A stretch of DNA of 64,000 bases from Coxiella endosymbiont of Amblyomma nuttalli. Lineage in GTDB: Bacteria; Pseudomonadota; Gammaproteobacteria; Coxiellales; Coxiellaceae. The notes under the pieces are model-generated. The model was not told where the DNA came from and searched no databases. It saw only the letters and a program-made list of their open reading frames with translations. This document shows, one piece after another, positions 10,044 through 22,100 of this stretch. Within the stretch, counting starts at the first letter, position 1; the number at the start of each line of letters is the position of its first letter. The stretch spans positions 434,001 to 498,000 of the forward strand of contig NZ_CP064834.1 in assembly GCF_018107685.1 (NCBI RefSeq), written 5' to 3'. A program made the translations under genes and the position numbers.

Positions 10044-11714
10044 ATGAGTGAAAATTTTGCTGAACTGTTTGAAAAAAGTTTGACTGAAACTGATCTACGT
10101 CCTGGTGCCTTAATTAAGGCTACAATCGTTGAGATTCGACAAGATCGAGTCATTGTGAATGCTGGACTTAAATCTGAAGGTATTGTCTTAGCTTCAGAAT
10201 TTCGCCATGAAGACATACAAGTAGGTGATGAAGTAGATGTTGTTATTGAAACACCGGATAATGGATTTGGTGAAACTCGCTTATCACGAGAAAAAGCCCG
10301 TCATGTGAGAGCCTGGACTAAACTTGAAAAATCCTATCGGACTGGAGAAATGGTTAAAGGTGAAATTATTGAGCGTGTGAAAGGTGGTTTTTCTGTAGAA
10401 ATTAATTCAATTCGTGCCTTTTTACCAGGTTCATTGATTGATATAAAACCTGTTCGTGACCATGGTTATTTAGAAGGTAAAGAAATTGAATTTAAGATTA
10501 TTAAAATGGATCAGCGTAGAAATAATGTAGTTGTGTCTCGTCGTGCAGTAATGGAGGCAGAAACTAGTGCAGAACGACAAGCACGCTTGGAAGAACTGCA
10601 AGAAGGTAAAAAAGTGACAGGTGTGGTTAAAAATATTACCGATTATGGAGCATTTGTTGATTTGGGTGGTGTCGATGGTCTTCTACATATCACTGATATG
10701 GCATGGAAACGTATTAAACATCCGAATGAACTACTAAATATAGGGGAGGAGGTTCGCGTTAAAATTCTTAGATTTGATCGCGATAAAAATCGTGTTTCTC
10801 TTGGTATGAAGCAATTAGCAGATGACCCGTGGTTAAATATCGGACGTCGCTATCCTGTAGGTTCGCGAGTATATGGTAAAGTCACTAATATCCCGGAATA
10901 TGGTTGCTTCGTTCAGCTAGAGGACGGTGTGGAAGGCTTGGTACACATGTCCGAGTTGGATTGGACTAACAAAAATATTCACCCTAGCAAAGTTGTGCAG
11001 CCCAATGAAGAAGTTGAAGTCATGGTGCTTGATATTGATGAAGAACGTCGTCGCATTTCTTTGGGGATTAAGCAGTGCAAGCGCAATCCTTGGCAAGAAT
11101 TTTCCGAAAAACATCAAAAAGACGAGAAAATTAAAGGAAAAATTCGTTCTATCACTGATTTTGGGATGTTTATTGGATTAGAAGGTGGTATTGATGGTCT
11201 AGTTCATCTTTCTGATATTTCTTGGAGACAAAACGAGGAAGAGGTGATTCGTCAATATAAAAAAGGCGATGAAATTGAGGCAGTTATCCTGGGAATCGAT
11301 CCGGAACGCGAGCGCATTTCTTTAGGTATCAAGCAATTAGAAAGCGATCCTATGATGGAATTTCTAGATATCTACAATAAAGATGCTGTTATTCAAGTGA
11401 AGATTAAAGAAGTGAATAGTAAGCAGGCCACTCTAGAATTGGCTGATCAGGTATTGGGTGTAATGCGATTGATGGATTATACTTATAATTATGTAAAAGA
11501 CCTCACACAAGAGCTTAACGTTGGCGATGAAGTAGCTGTTAAAATCATTGATGTGGATCGTAAGAATCGCCTCATTTATGTATCTCACAAGGCAGTAGAA
11601 GATCGTTCTAATGAAGATAGGCGCACTGTAGAAGATGTATCTACCAAGACTACTCTTGGAGATTTGCTGAAAGAGCAAATGCAAAGTAAGAAACAAAATA
11701 GGCAAGAAGAATAG
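10044..11714 (+). CDS. rpsA: 30S ribosomal protein S1
   Basis: S1, the mRNA-binding ribosomal protein needed to start translation on leaders with weak Shine-Dalgarno sites. 556 residues (E. coli 557) with six S1 OB-fold repeats. Repeats 3 to 6 are plain: each shows a variant of GxVxxIxxYGxFVxLxxGxxGLxHxSxxxW, for example near 193, 278 and 365. The start ATG at 10044 lacks a clear Shine-Dalgarno site, as in other bacteria where rpsA is autoregulated. Usually ihfB follows; here it is absent. Confidence 0.97.
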   Translation: MSENFAELFEKSLTETDLRPGALIKATIVEIRQDRVIVNAGLKSEGIVLASEFRHEDIQVGDEVDVVIETPDNGFGETRLSREKARHVRAWTKLEKSYRTGEMVKGEIIERVKGGFSVEINSIRAFLPGSLIDIKPVRDHGYLEGKEIEFKIIKMDQRRNNVVVSRRAVMEAETSAERQARLEELQEGKKVTGVVKNITDYGAFVDLGGVDGLLHITDMAWKRIKHPNELLNIGEEVRVKILRFDRDKNRVSLGMKQLADDPWLNIGRRYPVGSRVYGKVTNIPEYGCFVQLEDGVEGLVHMSELDWTNKNIHPSKVVQPNEEVEVMVLDIDEERRRISLGIKQCKRNPWQEFSEKHQKDEKIKGKIRSITDFGMFIGLEGGIDGLVHLSDISWRQNEEEVIRQYKKGDEIEAVILGIDPERERISLGIKQLESDPMMEFLDIYNKDAVIQVKIKEVNSKQATLELADQVLGVMRLMDYTYNYVKDLTQELNVGDEVAVKIIDVDRKNRLIYVSHKAVEDRSNEDRRTVEDVSTKTTLGDLLKEQMQSKKQNRQEE

Positions 11715-12091
11715 GATAAATTGTAGCGCTTTAAATATTCTATTTAATATTTCATTCAGCATGTGCTTTATCCCGGTTTTTAATTTGAGATCTAAATGGC
11801 GAGTGCTCTGTTCTTATCCTTTGACCTTCGCCATATAAAGGTATTCGGAATTATTTTTTCGATGGTATGGGATATGAGAAATTTTCAGTCGTCGAGAATA
11901 AATTAAGATGTCTACCATGCGATATATTTTCTGTATCTTTTGTATTGATTGATTTGATTGACATCATTTATTGGATGACATTGGTGTGATTGATACTGAT
12001 ACACTGTTTTGCTTATAAAAATAAGCACGCTTCTCAATAGTTGAAGTTACAAGTGAGATACATTGTACAGGAACTTCAGAATTTACAGACA
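11715..12091. other. spacer where ihfB and lapA would be expected
   Basis: About 375 bases. In relatives rpsA is followed by ihfB and often lapA before lapB. I tried the forward frames for the IhfB RGFGSF and GRNPKTG motifs and for the LapA membrane segments and recognised neither. The segment probably holds the lapB promoter; none is convincing by eye. Confidence 0.45.
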
Positions 12092-13282
12092 ATGTCCGTT
12101 GAGGATATATACCTAGTGATTATACAAACGCTGTTTCTGTTATTGCCTATTGCGGCCGTCGGAGGGTGGTGTGCAGGGCGGCGTGCATTGCTTGGCAATA
12201 CGGATAAATTGTCACCTACGTTACGACAGGATTATTTCAAAGGCTTAAATTATTTAATTCATGAGCAGCCGGATAAGACTGTGGATGTTTTTATTAAATT
12301 GTTAGAAGTGGATACTGATACTGTTGAAACTCATTTAGCATTGGGAAGTTTGTTTCGGCGGCGGGGAGAAGTGGATCGAGCTATCCGTGTACACCAGAAT
12401 TTAATTGCTCGTCCTCAGTTAGGGAAAAATCATCGGTTTCATGCATTATTAGAGTTAGGGCAGGATTATTTACGGGCAGGGGTATTAGATCGCGCTGAAC
12501 GATTATTTCTTGAGTTGGTTGAGATGAGTGAGGAAAATCAAGGAAGTCTACGATTTTTGTTACATATTTATCAACAAGAAAAAGATTGGTATAAAGCTAT
12601 TGAAACAGCTCAAAAATTATTGTCTCAAGGAGAACCTGTCCATGACATTATTGCACAGTATCATTGCGAATTAGCCGAGCAAATGATTGATGCAGGACGT
12701 ACTCCACAAGCATTGCACTGTTTAAAACAAGCACAGGTGATTGATCATCATTGCGTGCGTGCCAGTTTGATTCGAGCTCGTTTGGAAACAGAAAGAGGAT
12801 ATTACAAAGAAGCTATTCGTTGTTATAAACGTGTTGTCGAGCAAAATCCCGATTATATTTCTGAAGTAGTTTTACTAATGACTGAATGTTATCGTCGTAT
12901 TAATGAGGAAGATAAATTAGTTGTTTATTTGAAAGATTGTTTAATACGATATCCAAGAATTTCGCTAGTGTTAACCATTTCGGATTATTTACAACATCAA
13001 CATGGAAAAAAGGTAGCAATTGAATTTATTGCACAGCAAATACAGCGACAGCCATCGCTTCGTGGCTTGACGCATTTGGTGGGGTTGTATCTGTTAAATT
13101 CAACGGGTGATACACGAGCAAAATTATTAATTCTACAAAATTTTATGAAAAAATTATTGGTTAATAAACCCGTATATCGCTGTTCACAATGTGGGTTTTC
13201 CGGAAAAATGTTATATTGGTTATGTCCAAGTTGCCATCATTGGAATACGGTACGTCCAATTCAAGGTTTAGAAGGTAATTAA
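12092..13282 (+). CDS. lapB: LPS assembly protein B (TPR protein)
   Basis: LapB (YciM) is an inner-membrane TPR protein that in E. coli directs FtsH to LpxC and so limits LPS synthesis. 396 residues from the ATG at 12092, which puts the N-terminal membrane segment ([17 protein letters not shown]) where the family has it; a TTG start at 12041 would add 17 residues. The middle is a series of tetratricopeptide repeats (for example [20 protein letters not shown]). The C-terminus has the rubredoxin-like metal site CSQCGFSG...CPSCHHWNT with four cysteines. pyrF starts one base after its stop, indicating an operon. Confidence 0.93.
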   Translation: MSVEDIYLVIIQTLFLLLPIAAVGGWCAGRRALLGNTDKLSPTLRQDYFKGLNYLIHEQPDKTVDVFIKLLEVDTDTVETHLALGSLFRRRGEVDRAIRVHQNLIARPQLGKNHRFHALLELGQDYLRAGVLDRAERLFLELVEMSEENQGSLRFLLHIYQQEKDWYKAIETAQKLLSQGEPVHDIIAQYHCELAEQMIDAGRTPQALHCLKQAQVIDHHCVRASLIRARLETERGYYKEAIRCYKRVVEQNPDYISEVVLLMTECYRRINEEDKLVVYLKDCLIRYPRISLVLTISDYLQHQHGKKVAIEFIAQQIQRQPSLRGLTHLVGLYLLNSTGDTRAKLLILQNFMKKLLVNKPVYRCSQCGFSGKMLYWLCPSCHHWNTVRPIQGLEGN

Positions 13283-13283
13283 G

Positions 13284-14030
13284 ATGACGCAGAAATCAGA
13301 GCCTAAAATTATCGTTAGTATTGACGCAGATACAATTAGTCAGGCTTGGGCACAAATTCATCTGTTAAACCCTAACCTATGTCACCTCAAAATTGGCAGT
13401 ATTTTATTTACGCGTTATGGACCATCCTTTGTCGAGAAATTAATACACAAGGGTTATCGTATTTTTTTGGATTTGAAATTTCATGATATTCCTCAGATAG
13501 TAACTGATGCTTGTTTGGCTGCTGCAGAATTGGGAGTTTGGATGATTAACATTCACGTATCAGGTGGACGCTTAATGATGGAAAACGTGGTAAATGTTTT
13601 AAAATCAATGGATTCAAACAAAAAACCATTAATACTAGGCGTTACTATCTTGACGAGCCTAGATAATAATGATTTAAAAGCATTAGGCATTCGGGATAAT
13701 GTTTCTACAATGGTTTCTCGGATGGCAATTTTAGCTAAAACGGCAGGATTAGATGGAGTGGTTTGCTCAGCTCACGAAGCATCTTTTTTACGTCATCAGT
13801 GCGGTGAGGATTTTTTATTGGTAACGCCTGGTATTCGTCTAAAGAACAACAAAAAACACGATCAAAAGCGAACGATGACACCAGAAGTAGCGCTTAAGGC
13901 AGGCAGCGATTATTTAGTTATCGGAAGATCTGTTACGCAATCCCACAATCCTTTACAAATATTGCAAATGATTAACCATTCTCTAGCAGCAATTGTATCT
14001 GCTAACGTGAGAGGTCAGCAAAAAAAGTAA
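13284..14030 (+). CDS. pyrF: orotidine 5'-phosphate decarboxylase
   Basis: Last step of UMP synthesis (OMP to UMP plus CO2). 248 residues, TIM-barrel. The catalytic Asp-Lys-x-x-Asp set is [10 protein letters not shown] with D63, K65 and D68; an earlier lysine lies in LKIG (K36). The phosphate-binding end has TPGIR and the [11 protein letters not shown] strand. The ATG lies one base after the lapB stop, so the two are probably translated from one message. The short tail after QMINHSLAA is Gln/Lys-rich. No sign of decay. Confidence 0.95.
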   Translation: MTQKSEPKIIVSIDADTISQAWAQIHLLNPNLCHLKIGSILFTRYGPSFVEKLIHKGYRIFLDLKFHDIPQIVTDACLAAAELGVWMINIHVSGGRLMMENVVNVLKSMDSNKKPLILGVTILTSLDNNDLKALGIRDNVSTMVSRMAILAKTAGLDGVVCSAHEASFLRHQCGEDFLLVTPGIRLKNNKKHDQKRTMTPEVALKAGSDYLVIGRSVTQSHNPLQILQMINHSLAAIVSANVRGQQKK

Positions 14031-14498
14031 GGAGTTTTTAACAGTTTTAACAAGGAGAATATATATTGTTTTTTTATTTTAAATTTAAATAGCAGTGTTC
14101 TTAAAATTTAAGTGACATTTTTAGTTCAATAAAAATACTATCGTTAGAAATCATCGAACACGTCGCAGCCGTAGTAACTGTTTTAGTAGCTATTTACAGT
14201 CATAGGATACCAATGCCGTTTTGACTACTGCGTTAGATTATCTATGAAGGAGGAGAGTTCACGGAGAAATATATTGAAAATATATTGCGTTTGTTATCGG
14301 TATTGGTAAAGCTAGTCGTTTCGCTTATATTGTAAACATCACCTTAAATTAGGTCTTAAGTTGGCCATGTTATACTCCCGAGTGGGAAATTAAAATAGCA
14401 TATAGAGTAAGATAGAATATAAAGATTTGAGGAAAATTCTTGAATAACCCTATCACTACTTGTTAGTATTCGCCATGCACATTTAGTAGGGTAGTTTT
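14031..14498. other. spacer after pyrF
   Basis: About 470 bases. AAGGAG at 14051-14056 is followed by short broken frames. Fragments near 14130 and 14300 (for example VIGIGKAS) faintly recall the helix-hairpin-helix end of ComEA, a gene sometimes found in this neighbourhood, but the match is too weak to call. Confidence 0.35.
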
Positions 14499-15575
14499 AT
14501 GGAACTACTCAAGGGCGGTATCGTCGCATCTTTAACTTCCTTATTTTGTATTTGTCTATTACGACCGTTAGCGATACACATTGGATTTGTTGACCGACCG
14601 AATAGTCGAAAATACCATAAAAAAGAGGTTCCTTTAATTGGCGGTATGGCGCTATTTTTTCTTTTTATTTTGTGCTATTAATGCTTTCAACTTCTTTGGT
14701 GCCCTGTCGAGGTATGCTTGCGGGCGGTAGTGTTTTGATTTTAATAGGTGTAGTGGATGATTAGTGATTTAAGTTCAAAATTTCGCTTATGTGGGCAATT
14801 GTTCGCAGTGTTATTCATGATTATTTGGGGAAATATAATTCTTGCTTATTCAGGTAATTTGTTTTTTTTTAGGTGATTTGAAAATCGGTTTATGGGCAAT
14901 TCCAGTGACCGTATTGATTATCCTCGCCAACATTAATGCAGTGAATATGATCGATGGTCAGGATGGTCTTGTAGGAAGTGTTGGGTTAGGACAATTGCTA
15001 ATGCTATTATTTTTAAGCGACAAATTAAACGCTGTATCAGATTTTCAGTTGCTGTTTACTTTGATTGTGCTTCTTATAGTTTTTTTAGGATTTAATATGC
15101 GATTGCCTTGGTGGAAACATGCAGCTATTTTTATGGGTGATTCGGGAAGCACATTTATCGCTTTTTTATTAGCATGGTTTTCTATTGAGTTATCTCAGCG
15201 AAATGCTACTTTAGTTAATCCAATGATAGTGTTATGGATTATGGCATTTTCTATTTTCGATCTAATCAATGTAATTGTACTACGGCTGCGACAACGAAAA
15301 CCTGTCCTAACTGCGAGTCGTGATCATTGTCATCATATGTTGCATACGGTTGGAATAGATACTGCTTTATCGACTTTTTTTTAAGTACTTTATCACTTCT
15401 CTTGGGATTATTTGGCTTGAGTTTAAATTACTTTATGATCTCTGATATCTGACAATCTATCTTTTGGATAATAATGTTGATGCTGTATATCTATACTGTT
15501 GAGTTAATGCGTAAACCATCAATAATTTGGAGTAGATCCAGTATTATGATTACTCGTAGGGGTAAATATTCTTAA
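14499..15575 (+). pseudogene. wecA: WecA-type undecaprenyl-phosphate GlcNAc-1-phosphate transferase, frameshifted
   Basis: A membrane enzyme that starts O-antigen or enterobacterial-common-antigen glycans by moving sugar-1-phosphate to undecaprenyl phosphate. Family segments appear in order but in different frames: VDRPNSRKYHKKEVPLIGG (from 14574), a GVVDD loop (about 14745), DLSSKFRLCGQLFAV (about 14767), NMIDGQDGL (about 14944), FMGDSGST (about 15132) and SRDHCHHML (about 15317). Four lesions are needed to read it: a missing base in the T-rich stretch near 14655-14670, TAG plus shift at 14762, one extra T in the nine-T run 14863-14871, and one missing T in the eight-T run 15375-15382. Catalytic motifs survive, so decay is recent, or slippage restores part of the protein, or homopolymer lengths are misread. 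Confidence 0.88.
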
Positions 15576-17240
15576 CCATTTGTTAATGATATAGTTAATA
15601 ATATGATTGATAAATCTAGTGTGGTACCTCATGGATTGTATTTTCATAGTGCTATAGATAGAAACTAAACTTTCAGTCAAATAGTATATTTCTTAACAGT
15701 TTTTGAGCGTAATTACTGTCCTCCTGCTTTATTCTTAGTAAGAGTAGGTTTTGTGTCGTTTAGATGTTAGTCGTCATTATTGATGAATGGTTTTATCAAA
15801 TAGAGCTTACTTATCCTAAGAAGATTTTCCTCATACGTAAAACAATAAAATAACCAAATTGTCTTTACATTTACATTCGGTTCTCTAACCATGTTTCTTG
15901 CCCATTAATCAGAAAAAATTTTTCGGCTTACTTGAGATATTAGCTTTATACCGATGGAGTCAGCATGATCTAGTAAGTAGTACTTAACAAAGTATATCTT
16001 TGCATTGAATTAGCGACATGTTCTAAGTAATGGTACGTAACTTGTAATATTTTTTGTTAAGTAATTCTAAATTTTTATTGCTATACCATTGATATTTATA
16101 TTGCTTGATTAAATTAGGTGCTATAGTGGGTGTTATAGTTTTGCCATTCACATTAGTTCATGATAGGGACAACCGATTTTGATATGGATTTGATGGAAGA
16201 AACATATAGTTGGAGTATTGGCAACTCTGCAAGATATCAGATACATAGCGTGAATATATAAACGTGATTCACAAGAGTTCAACGTCATTCTGTGAAAATG
16301 CAATTGATTTTTCTTTGATCCGTGTATCTTTCACGAAACCAAGACGATTTTTTTTCTTTTCATGTTGTGGCAACTATTACTCAATAATCCTGCTTTGTCT
16401 TATCTTAATGTTATATTTTTGTAAGTTCAGATTTAAAGTTATACTTATCTAGCCTAATCTCGATAATGTGAATCTATCGGTAACTATTCTTTTAGATTTA
16501 CAATTAATCGTTAACCTTTTAAGGAATAAATTTTTATTCGGCATGTACCGTACGTTCCTAAATCAGCATAACAATCTTTTAAAGTAGGTACTAAATATAC
16601 ATGTGCTATCTATGTCGCAATCTCTGTGATATTCACTTTTTAGCTAAATCTCTCGATAGATGCCATAAAACATGTTTATGTTTTGCCTATCTCCTTCATT
16701 TACCAAATTTTCCAACCCTAACTAAAGGGAATTAGGAGATATATCATTAAGTGATGACTATTTATTAAGCAGTTTCCCTGCAAATAGAGAGTGTCTATAT
16801 TAAAATATTAAGGAAATGTGAGGAAGAAACTTCAGCAGAAGATGTGCTCACTGTACTTTTAATAAAAATCCACTACTTAATGAAAATGCTGATTGTTATT
16901 GCCGCGCGGTCCTTTAGTGGATTATCTTTTTGCCATTTTTCCTTTTACATTATAACTTTTGACGACAAAGTTTACCAATTTACACTGAATACGGTAGACA
17001 TCAATGTTAATGGCATCCCATGTAGTAATTATCGAACTCCACATAAAGCTACTTCTTATATCTTCACATCGTTAAAATTATATTCTCGGTTTTTTACCTA
17101 CTTCTCGATAATAAAATAGGCAATCCAGAAACAAATCACATAATAGGACCAGTGCTAATGGATACCAGTTGCTCACACAGTTGGGTTTTTAAATAAATTC
17201 GTATATAGTGGTTCTTGAAAATTATTTTGATTAGGATTTT
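15576..17240. other. 1.7-kb non-coding stretch
   Basis: No recognisable gene in either direction. Small open frames at 16264-16452 and 16844-17119 (62 and 91 codons) have no motif, poor start sites and spacer-like composition. The stretch probably represents one or more fully eroded genes next to the broken wecA. Confidence 0.5.
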
Positions 17241-18701
17241 ATGTCTGTAAGAACGTTTACTCATCAACCTAAACCTTTTTATCTAGTTTTTTTCATTGAA
17301 ATCTGGGAGCGTTTTGGTTATTACGGTGTGCAAGCTCTGTTAGTTTTATATATGGTTCAGCGACTTGGTTTCCAGGATAGTCACGCTGATTTTCTCTTCG
17401 CTGCCTTTAGTGCGCTTGTTTTTTTATTTCCCTGTCTTGGCGGTTATGTGGGCGATAAAGTGCTCGGCACAAAACGGACCATCTTACTTGGCGCGGTTAT
17501 TTTATCCATCGGTTATTTGTTGTTATCTATACCAGTGGTATCGAAAACTTATCTGACGTTACCTCTAGCTTGGATTGCTGTTGGTGTTGGCTTATTCAAA
17601 GCTAACCCTTCAAGTTTGCTTTCTAAAGTCTACGGAGAAACACCATATAATTTGGATAGTGGTTTTACTTTATATTACATGGCAATTAATATCGGATCAG
17701 TGATTTCGATGAACTTGACACCTATTCTTAACCGATTTTTTGGTTGGCACATTGCTTTCTCAGTGTGTTTTGCTGGGTTAGTCATCGCTATTTTGAACTA
17801 CTTCGTGATGCGGAAAACTGTAATCAATTATGGCTCAAAACCGGATCAGAGATCCTTGCGTTTAGATTATTTTGCTTATGTGTTAATGGGTACTATCGCA
17901 CTTATTGGTGCTACTTATTTCTTATTACAATATTACCAAATGGTGTCTTGGTTACTTCCGATAGGAACTGTCATATTGCTCCTCGTGTATTGCACTTTAA
18001 CCGCTAAAGCTGCTCCGGAGGAGCGGCAGGGTATGTTATTATTCATTATTTTATTCGCCCAAGGTGTTGTCTTTTTCGTATCGTATTTTCAGATGCCAAC
18101 TTCCTTATCCTTATTTGCATTACGAAATGTTTACCACTCAATACTAGGTATTCCTATTCAACCTGCACAATTTCAAATGCTTAATCCTTTTTGGGTAATG
18201 ACAATGAGTCCTGTGATGGCATTGATTTATCAAAGAATGTATAGTCGTAACTGTGATTTGTCGTTACCGGCAAAATTTTCGTTAGGGACTTTTCTATCGG
18301 GTTTAGCTTTTCTGGTATTGCCTATCGGTATTTTGTTTAATCATCATGGTATTATTTCAGGAATATGGCTGGTTTTATTTTATTGGCTGCAAAGCATGGG
18401 TGAGCTTTTAGTGAGCGCTCTTGGCTTGTCTTTAGTTGCTCGTTTTGTTCCGCAACGATTTATGGGATTTACCATGGGTTTGTGGTTCCTATGCGCTTCA
18501 ATTGCCAGCATCATTGCTGGCAGAGTTGCAAGTATTGCGAGCATTCCTCAACATATTTCGATCGATCCTTATCTTTCATTATCGATCTACAACCACTTAT
18601 TCATGAAAATTGGTATCATTACCATCGCCATGTCATTGGTGATGTTTACGTTGGCACCGGCATTAAAAAAATTGGTAGGAAATGATAAGCAAATCTGCTG
18701 A
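17241..18701 (+). CDS. proton-dependent oligopeptide transporter (POT/PTR family)
   Basis: Inner-membrane symporter that imports di- and tripeptides with protons. 486 residues, the usual size, with about 12-14 hydrophobic segments. The first helix carries the POT signature ExxERFGYYG (E20, E23, R24, F25, Y27, Y28). The loop after helix 3 has GGYVGDKVLGTKRTILLG, and a later segment has FTLYYMAINIGSVISMNLTP. It is intact between two decayed loci (wecA and smc), which argues that peptide uptake is under selection; the related pathogen lives largely on amino acids. The exact paralogue (DtpA, DtpB or other) cannot be told by eye. Confidence 0.93.
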   Translation: MSVRTFTHQPKPFYLVFFIEIWERFGYYGVQALLVLYMVQRLGFQDSHADFLFAAFSALVFLFPCLGGYVGDKVLGTKRTILLGAVILSIGYLLLSIPVVSKTYLTLPLAWIAVGVGLFKANPSSLLSKVYGETPYNLDSGFTLYYMAINIGSVISMNLTPILNRFFGWHIAFSVCFAGLVIAILNYFVMRKTVINYGSKPDQRSLRLDYFAYVLMGTIALIGATYFLLQYYQMVSWLLPIGTVILLLVYCTLTAKAAPEERQGMLLFIILFAQGVVFFVSYFQMPTSLSLFALRNVYHSILGIPIQPAQFQMLNPFWVMTMSPVMALIYQRMYSRNCDLSLPAKFSLGTFLSGLAFLVLPIGILFNHHGIISGIWLVLFYWLQSMGELLVSALGLSLVARFVPQRFMGFTMGLWFLCASIASIIAGRVASIASIPQHISIDPYLSLSIYNHLFMKIGIITIAMSLVMFTLAPALKKLVGNDKQIC

Positions 18702-19170
18702 GGATCTTAGAAAATAAACCATCAATTACCAATCATTAGTGCAATTGGTTGACGTAAAACTTAAGGGAAAAGATATCTGAAAGCGTAAATCTTTTATTTT
18801 TTATTTAAAAATCGTAATCGCTTAGTCATAATGAAATATCTGGAAGAATTATGTCGTTGAATAATGGCATTATCAATATTGCGCTTCCGAAGTGTCTTAT
18901 AGGTGCTTTTTTAAAAAAGACATCTTCAATAATAATTAACTCGACAATCAAATACTAAAACACTCTACCAGATTCATTGTGCTATGTTATCCTTTCAAAT
19001 CAATTTTAATTCTTTCTTAGTATAGGTTTCAGAAAACAATTACGGAATTGACGAAAAATTAAGCATTTATAGATGGTAGAAAACAAAGAAAATAGTAGTT
19101 TATCACAGCAAAGGAATATAGAAGAGATTTTGATAACCTAATAATTGTACAGGATAAAAGAGAGCCATTT
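18702..19170. other. spacer between the POT gene and smc
   Basis: About 470 bases without a gene. ACCAAT at 18729-18734 pairs with ATTGGT at 18745-18750 just after the transporter stop, a weak hairpin that could help termination; there is no T-run after it. Nothing else recognised. Confidence 0.35.
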
Positions 19171-22100
19171 ATGTACTTAAAAGTTATTAAACTCGCAGGA
19201 TTTAAGTCATTTGTCGACCCTACATTAATCCCTATTCATGGGTCGCTCAATCTCATAGTTGGGCCTAATGGTTGTGGCAAATCAAACGTTGTGGATGCCG
19301 TACGTTGGGTCATTGGAGAAATATCTGCCAAACAACTACGCGGACGCTTAATGAGTGATATTATTTTTAATGGAACAAGGTCGCGCAAACCACTCAAAAA
19401 GGCTTCCATAGAACTCTATCTTGATAATAGTAGTGGTCGTGTCGGTGGCAAATACGGTAAATATACTGAAATTACTATTCGTCGAGAAATGGGACGTGAT
19501 GGACAATCTTATTATTTTATTAACAAGATACGTGTTCATCGTCAGGACGTTGTAGATATTTTTTTTTAGCACTGGTCTTAGTCCTCGCAGTTATGTGATT
19601 GTTGAACAAGGTACGATTTCCAATCTTATCGAAGTAAAATCTGAAGTATTACGCAGTTATATTGAAGAAACTGCAGGTATTGCAAAATATAAAAAGCAAC
19701 GTCGTGAAACAGAAAATCGGATGTATCACACACAGGTAAATTTGGATCGCATTAACGACATTTGCGAAGAACTTGCGAAACAATTACAACATTTAAAACG
19801 ACAAGCCAATGCAGCTAAGAGTTACAAAATTTATAAAGAGTAAGAATGCTTATTGAGTGCTCAAATTAAAGCTTTACGATGGAGAAAATTAGAGCAAAAA
19901 TTAGTTGAATATGATCGGGTGATTAATCAACAAAATATTTACTTGGAAGAAAAAAAGTGATCAATTTCATATCGAAGCTGAAATAGCAAAATCGCGCGAG
20001 CAATTGATTGAAGTAAATAAAGAACATAATGCCGTCCAAAAGCGTTATTATGGTTTAGGTGCTGATATTATCTGTTTAGAGCAACGCATAAAAGACATAC
20101 AAGAACAAACGCAACAATGGAAAATTGAATTAGAAGAAAATAAAAATTTATGGGAAGAATCAAAAAATAATACTTTCGATTGTGACACTCAACTTACTGA
20201 ATTAGAAATAGAAATACAACGATTAAAATCAAGAAAATCTGATATTCAATCAGCAACTGATGAAGCAGAAAATGCATTAGTTCAAAGTGAAGTAAATGTA
20301 GCTCGCTGGCAAGAAATATGGGAAGCTTTCCAAGCAGAAGCTTTCACATTAATGAATCAAGCGGAAGTTATCCGAACCAAACACGAGCATTATGAACATC
20401 AGTTAGTTGATTTAAAAAATCATAGAGAACAATTACAAAAAAATTTAAATCAGCTTCAGTCAGAGCAGTTGCGAACTGAAATTAAGTCATTGACAGTATG
20501 TTCCGAGTCATTAAATCGAACACTTAGTGAAGTGCAATCAAAATTACAGTCATTTACTAACGATATTACTAAACAACGAAGAACTAATCAGATAACTCGC
20601 GCGGAATTAGAAGCTCTGCGTCGCGACTTGCAAACAATGGAAGCACGCGCTACTTCCATGGAAACCTTACAAAAAGCGGCGCTAAAAAATGATGATAATC
20701 AGATAAGTAAATGAATTCACAGTCACAGATTAAAGAAAAAATTACGACTATGGAAAAACTCAAAATAAACACTGACTGGGAAGTGGCTGTGGAAACGGTA
20801 TTAAGTAATTATTTTGATGCTATTTGTGTGAATGACGTTACTTCTTTTCTTCACTCCTTAGCAGATTTATCAAAAGGACAGATCACGTTAGTAGAAAAAA
20901 GTGTGCCTTCAAAAACCAATTCGTTTAATAAAGCACCTACTTTAATTAGTCAGGTTAGTAGTGACTGGTCGCTTCAACATTGGTTAGCTGGTATTTATAT
21001 CGTAGAAACTATAGAAGAAGCAAAACAGTTACAGACTTCACTTCAAGAAAATGAATCCATTATTACCAAAGATGGGATTTGGTTAGGTGCTCATTGGGTT
21101 CGAGTTTCTAAGATATGTGATGTACAAAATAGTTTTTTACTTAGAAAACAACAAGTTCAACATTTTAAAAATAAAATTATTGAACAACGAGAAAATTGCG
21201 ATAAATTCGAAATGTTATTAAAAGCAGGTGAACTTCAAGTAGAAAAACAAGAAACTGATCGTGATATCACCTATCGGTTCTCTCAAGAGATAAGTGCTGA
21301 AATCACTCGAGTTCAAATAACCTTAAGTGAGAAACGCACGCGATTAGTTGGAATGCAGCAACGACAAAATTGCTTAAGAGAATCCATTATGGCATGGAAA
21401 GAGCGCATTGAACGTGATGAATGTGCACTTGCAATTGTTAAAAGTAAAGCTCAATCATTGAGTAGTTCTATAGGCTCGTTGGAAAAGAGACGAGAAGATA
21501 TCCTACGTCAACATGATTATTATCATCGGCAACTAATAGAGCGACGTGAAAACGCTCATCAGAAACGTAAGGAAGCTGATAAATTAGAAATTCGTTTAAT
21601 GGGTAGTAAAAATCAATTAAATCTATTGAAACGAAATGTGATCCATAATCAACAACGAGCGAAACAACTCATTGAACGCCGGGAGATATTGTCGCAATAC
21701 TTATGTGAGGGGGATCGACTATTGAATGCTTTAAATCAGAAGCTCCAGCATACATTGGAAAAACAGCTGGCCATTGAAGTAGAATTACGAGGAGTTGAAA
21801 AGAAACTCGAAGAATCTAATCATATTTTATGTGAACTGGAACAAAAACGTTTACTTATTCAAAATTCATTGCATGAAGTGCAAACGCAATTAGAAGAATT
21901 CCGTATGCAACGCCAATTATTTAATGTGCAACAAATAACCATCCAAGAGCAATTAAATGAAAATAATTTTGATTATGAGCAAGTAATTGCTGCATTACCA
22001 GCAAACGCAGCAATTGACGTTTGGAAAGAGAAATCAAATCGACTGATCCAACGTATACAACGTATGGGTCCAATTAATCTCGTGGCAATTGAAGAATACG

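Noticed and set aside
11715-12091. ihfB or lapA relic
   Set aside because: No RGFGSF, GRNPKTG or LapA-like membrane segment in the forward frames.
14051-14340. Possible eroded comEA after pyrF
   Set aside because: Only fragments such as SLEIIEHV and VIGIGKAS resemble a helix-hairpin-helix protein, in wrong frames and wrong spacing; too weak.
16264-17119. Two small plus-strand frames in the 1.7-kb spacer
   Set aside because: Rich in Phe, Ile and Tyr, no recognised family, no good start signals; typical of AT-rich non-coding DNA.
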